Part shown: piece by piece, positions 41,529-43,227 of the stretch | Numbering within the stretch: the stretch's first letter is position 1 | Layout: each line of letters starts with the position of its first letter | From: an uncultured Methylococcaceae bacterium | Lineage (GTDB): Bacteria > Pseudomonadota > Gammaproteobacteria > Methylococcales > Methylococcaceae | Assembly: GCA_903934875.1 (NCBI GenBank) | Contig: CAIZPP010000083.1 | Span: 1 to 43,227, forward strand | Length of the DNA stretch: 43,227 nt | Direction: 5' to 3' | Notes under the pieces: generated by a model | Seen by the model: only the letters and a program-made list of their open reading frames with translations | What the model was told of the DNA's origin: nothing | Databases searched by the model: none | Position numbers and translations under genes: made by a program

Positions 41529-42821
41529 TTATGTACGTTGCTCAATCGGTGCGTAGGGGTGAAGGATTTCTCCAGTGTAGATTTGCCTTGGTCTGGCAAT
41601 CTTCATTCCCGGGTCTTCGATCATCTCCTTCCAGTGCGCGATCCAGCCGGGTAGCCGACCCAAAGCGAACATGACGGTGAACATGTTAGTGGGTATGTTC
41701 AGCGCCCGGTAGATGATGCCCGAATAAAAGTCCACGTTGGGATAGAGTTTTTTCTCGACGAAGTAATCGTCGGTGAGTGCGGCCTCTTCGAGCGCTTTGG
41801 CAATGTCGAAGATCGGATCCCGCACCCCCAAATGGGCTAGCACCTTGTCGCAATAGGCCTTCAATATTTGGGCGCGCGGGTCGTAATTTCTATACACCCG
41901 GTGGCCGAAGCCCATTAGGCGGAAGGGACTGCTCTTGTCCTTGGCCATCTCAAGGTATTTCTTGTGGTTGCCTCCGTCGGCATAGATGGCCTCCAACATC
42001 TCGATCACCGCTTGGTTGGCACCACCGTGCAACGGGCCCCACAAGGCGCAGATGCCGGCTGACAGGGATGCAAACAGGTTGGCTTTGGACGAGCCGACCA
42101 TGCGGACCGTCGAGGTGGAGCAATTCTGTTCGTGGTCGGCGTGGACGATAAACAATACATCCAACGTTTTGCGGATCAATTCGTCGGGGAAATATTCGTT
42201 CATCGGCGTGGTGAACATCATATGCAAAAAATTGGACAGATAGTCCAATTCAGGCTTGGTGTAGACAAACGCCTCGCCCACCGAGCGCTTGTAGGCGAAG
42301 GCGGCCAATACACGCACCTTGGAAAGCAGGCGAGTGATGGTCTGGTCGCGGTCCTCAGCGCTTTGGTCGGGTTGGAGGAGTTCCGGGTGATAGACCGACA
42401 GCGAGCAGACCATGGCCGACAATATCGCCATGGGGTGGGCATGGCCGGGGTAGGAGGTGAAGAAGCTTTTCATGTCCTCATGTATCAAAGAGTGGTAATG
42501 CACTCTTTCTTTGAAGCGGGCGAATTCGTCTGTGCTGGGCAAATGGCCATAGATTAACAGGTAGGACACCTCCATGAAGGTGGATTTTTCGCACAATTCG
42601 GTAATATCAATGCCTCGGTAGCGCAAAATACCCTCATCGCCATCAATGAAGGTGATAGATGAAAGGCAGGCACCGGTGTTGCCGTACCCCGAATCAAGGG
42701 TGATGTATCCGGTTTGCTGGCGCAGGCGGGTAATGTCCAGGGCTTTTTCACCTTCGCTTCCCTCGATGACTGGAATCTCGAAAGTGTTGTCTTCGAGTTG
42801 CAGAGTGGCGGTTTTTGGCAT
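41529..42821 (-). CDS. gltA: Citrate synthase, type II (hexameric, NADH-sensitive class)
   Basis: A 430-residue enzyme that condenses oxaloacetate and acetyl-CoA. The N-terminal beta-domain (MPKTATLQLEDNTFEIPVIEGSEG in part) is that of Gram-negative type II enzymes. Active-site features are visible: HADHEQNCSTSTVRMVGSS, LWGPLHGGANQAV with catalytic His, FGHRVYRNYDPRA with the second His, and the catalytic Asp in KLYPNVDFYSGI. GGAGA lies 7 bases before the ATG. It is chromosomal housekeeping and marks the end of the accessory region. The 265 bp upstream of it to 43086 hold no gene I can support. Confidence 0.97.
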   Translation of the reverse strand: MPKTATLQLEDNTFEIPVIEGSEGEKALDITRLRQQTGYITLDSGYGNTGACLSSITFIDGDEGILRYRGIDITELCEKSTFMEVSYLLIYGHLPSTDEFARFKERVHYHSLIHEDMKSFFTSYPGHAHPMAILSAMVCSLSVYHPELLQPDQSAEDRDQTITRLLSKVRVLAAFAYKRSVGEAFVYTKPELDYLSNFLHMMFTTPMNEYFPDELIRKTLDVLFIVHADHEQNCSTSTVRMVGSSKANLFASLSAGICALWGPLHGGANQAVIEMLEAIYADGGNHKKYLEMAKDKSSPFRLMGFGHRVYRNYDPRAQILKAYCDKVLAHLGVRDPIFDIAKALEEAALTDDYFVEKKLYPNVDFYSGIIYRALNIPTNMFTVMFALGRLPGWIAHWKEMIEDPGMKIARPRQIYTGEILHPYAPIEQRT

Positions 42822-43086
42822 GGTAAGTCTCCGCTTTAGTTGGTTCGTCAGATGATAAAAAAAAATAGGGTGTGTTCGTCAAGCGTTGCGGCATTGCCTT
42901 AGAGCCTAAGGGAAAGCAGCATTCCCGTAACGACTACGAGCATATTGAGTAAAAGATACGGGAATTGAGCTTAAGAATCCAGAAACTGCGGCGTGCAGCC
43001 ATCGTTCTGCCGGTAAATTAGCTATTGCATTTTAAGTGTGGAATGCAGGGCTGTAGAATTTTCAATACAGGCTTTATCTTATGGCG

Positions 43087-43224
43087 CTGATGTTACGCAG
43101 TCATCGCTAGAGGATGGCAACTTGTGGAGTGCGGCGACTCGTCGCCGCTGGAGGCAAAACGCGGCGACGAGTCGCCGCACTCCACAACATCCGGGCTACA
43201 GCCTACACGGTTGCGTAACATCAG
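43087..43224. repeat. Family G element with perfect palindromic core
   Basis: A 138-bp element with 13-bp termini CTGATGTTACGCA and TGCGTAACATCAG. The core 43123-43186 has arms GTGGAGTGCGGCGACTCGTC and GACGAGTCGCCGCACTCCAC, a perfect inverse of more than 24 bp. It is the best-preserved family G copy in the window. Confidence 0.88.
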
Positions 43225-43227
43225 TTA

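Overview
The window looks like a polysaccharide-rich region of a gammaproteobacterial chromosome. It holds a type IV major pilin, a hexameric-type citrate synthase, a WcaJ-type initiating transferase, an ABC-2 polysaccharide exporter and many glycosyltransferases and methyltransferases. A type I methanotroph (Methylococcales) would fit the overall style, but I see no lineage marker, so genus-level taxonomy stays open. No rRNA, tRNA, CRISPR array, transposase or integrase was recognised.

Layout. (1) 0.4-3.2 kb: a PilM/PilN- or GspL-like pilus/secretion protein and a pseudopilin, minus strand. (2) 4.4-17.7 kb: an O-antigen/capsule locus with a Wzy/WaaL-like membrane protein, WcaJ, Wzm and Wzt, three methyltransferases, a GT9-like protein and two GT4 glycosyltransferases. 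Part of it (about 9.85-14.3 kb) is conspicuously AT-rich, and the switch falls inside wzt. (3) 17.8-24.6 kb: an asparagine-synthetase-like protein lacking the glutaminase Cys, and two secreted glycosidase-like proteins, one with tandem PA14 domains. (4) 24.6-32.0 kb: a tightly overlapping minus-strand exopolysaccharide operon with two GT2 enzymes, a WecG/TagA/CpsF enzyme, a polyprenyl-phosphate sugar transferase, a nucleotidyltransferase fusion, a response regulator-PP2C phosphatase and an anti-sigma-like kinase. Three consecutive proteins carry a sugar-transferase fold and two of these lack the catalytic Asp-Glu. (5) 32.2-35.7 kb: one methyltransferase and two membrane proteins of unknown function. 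(6) 35.9-40.6 kb: a second minus-strand operon with a methyltransferase, GT4, DPM-like GT2 and a GT-C/TPR membrane protein. (7) 40.6-42.8 kb: pilA with a strong terminator, then gltA.

The most unusual content is between the genes. I count several families of short elements with terminal inverted repeats (TIRs) and no transposase. The main one, called family E here, has nine near-complete copies of strikingly uniform length (120-123 bp) plus solo ends. Its ends are TACAGCGTTTTYA and TGTTGAAAACGCTGTA, and one end of most copies carries an IHF-like site. Family E copies touch start and stop codons, supply the last codons of one gene, and flank gene blocks as inverted pairs (E2-E3, E4-E5, E6-E7, E8-E9) with the same end always facing the genes. 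The 106-codon gene at 33661 is enclosed with 2 bp on one side and 0 bp on the other. This looks like a Correia-like miniature element family whose pairs bound, and may mobilise, surface-polysaccharide gene modules. That is an inference from layout and needs comparative genomes. Three further families (F, G and single TIR elements) are also mapped.
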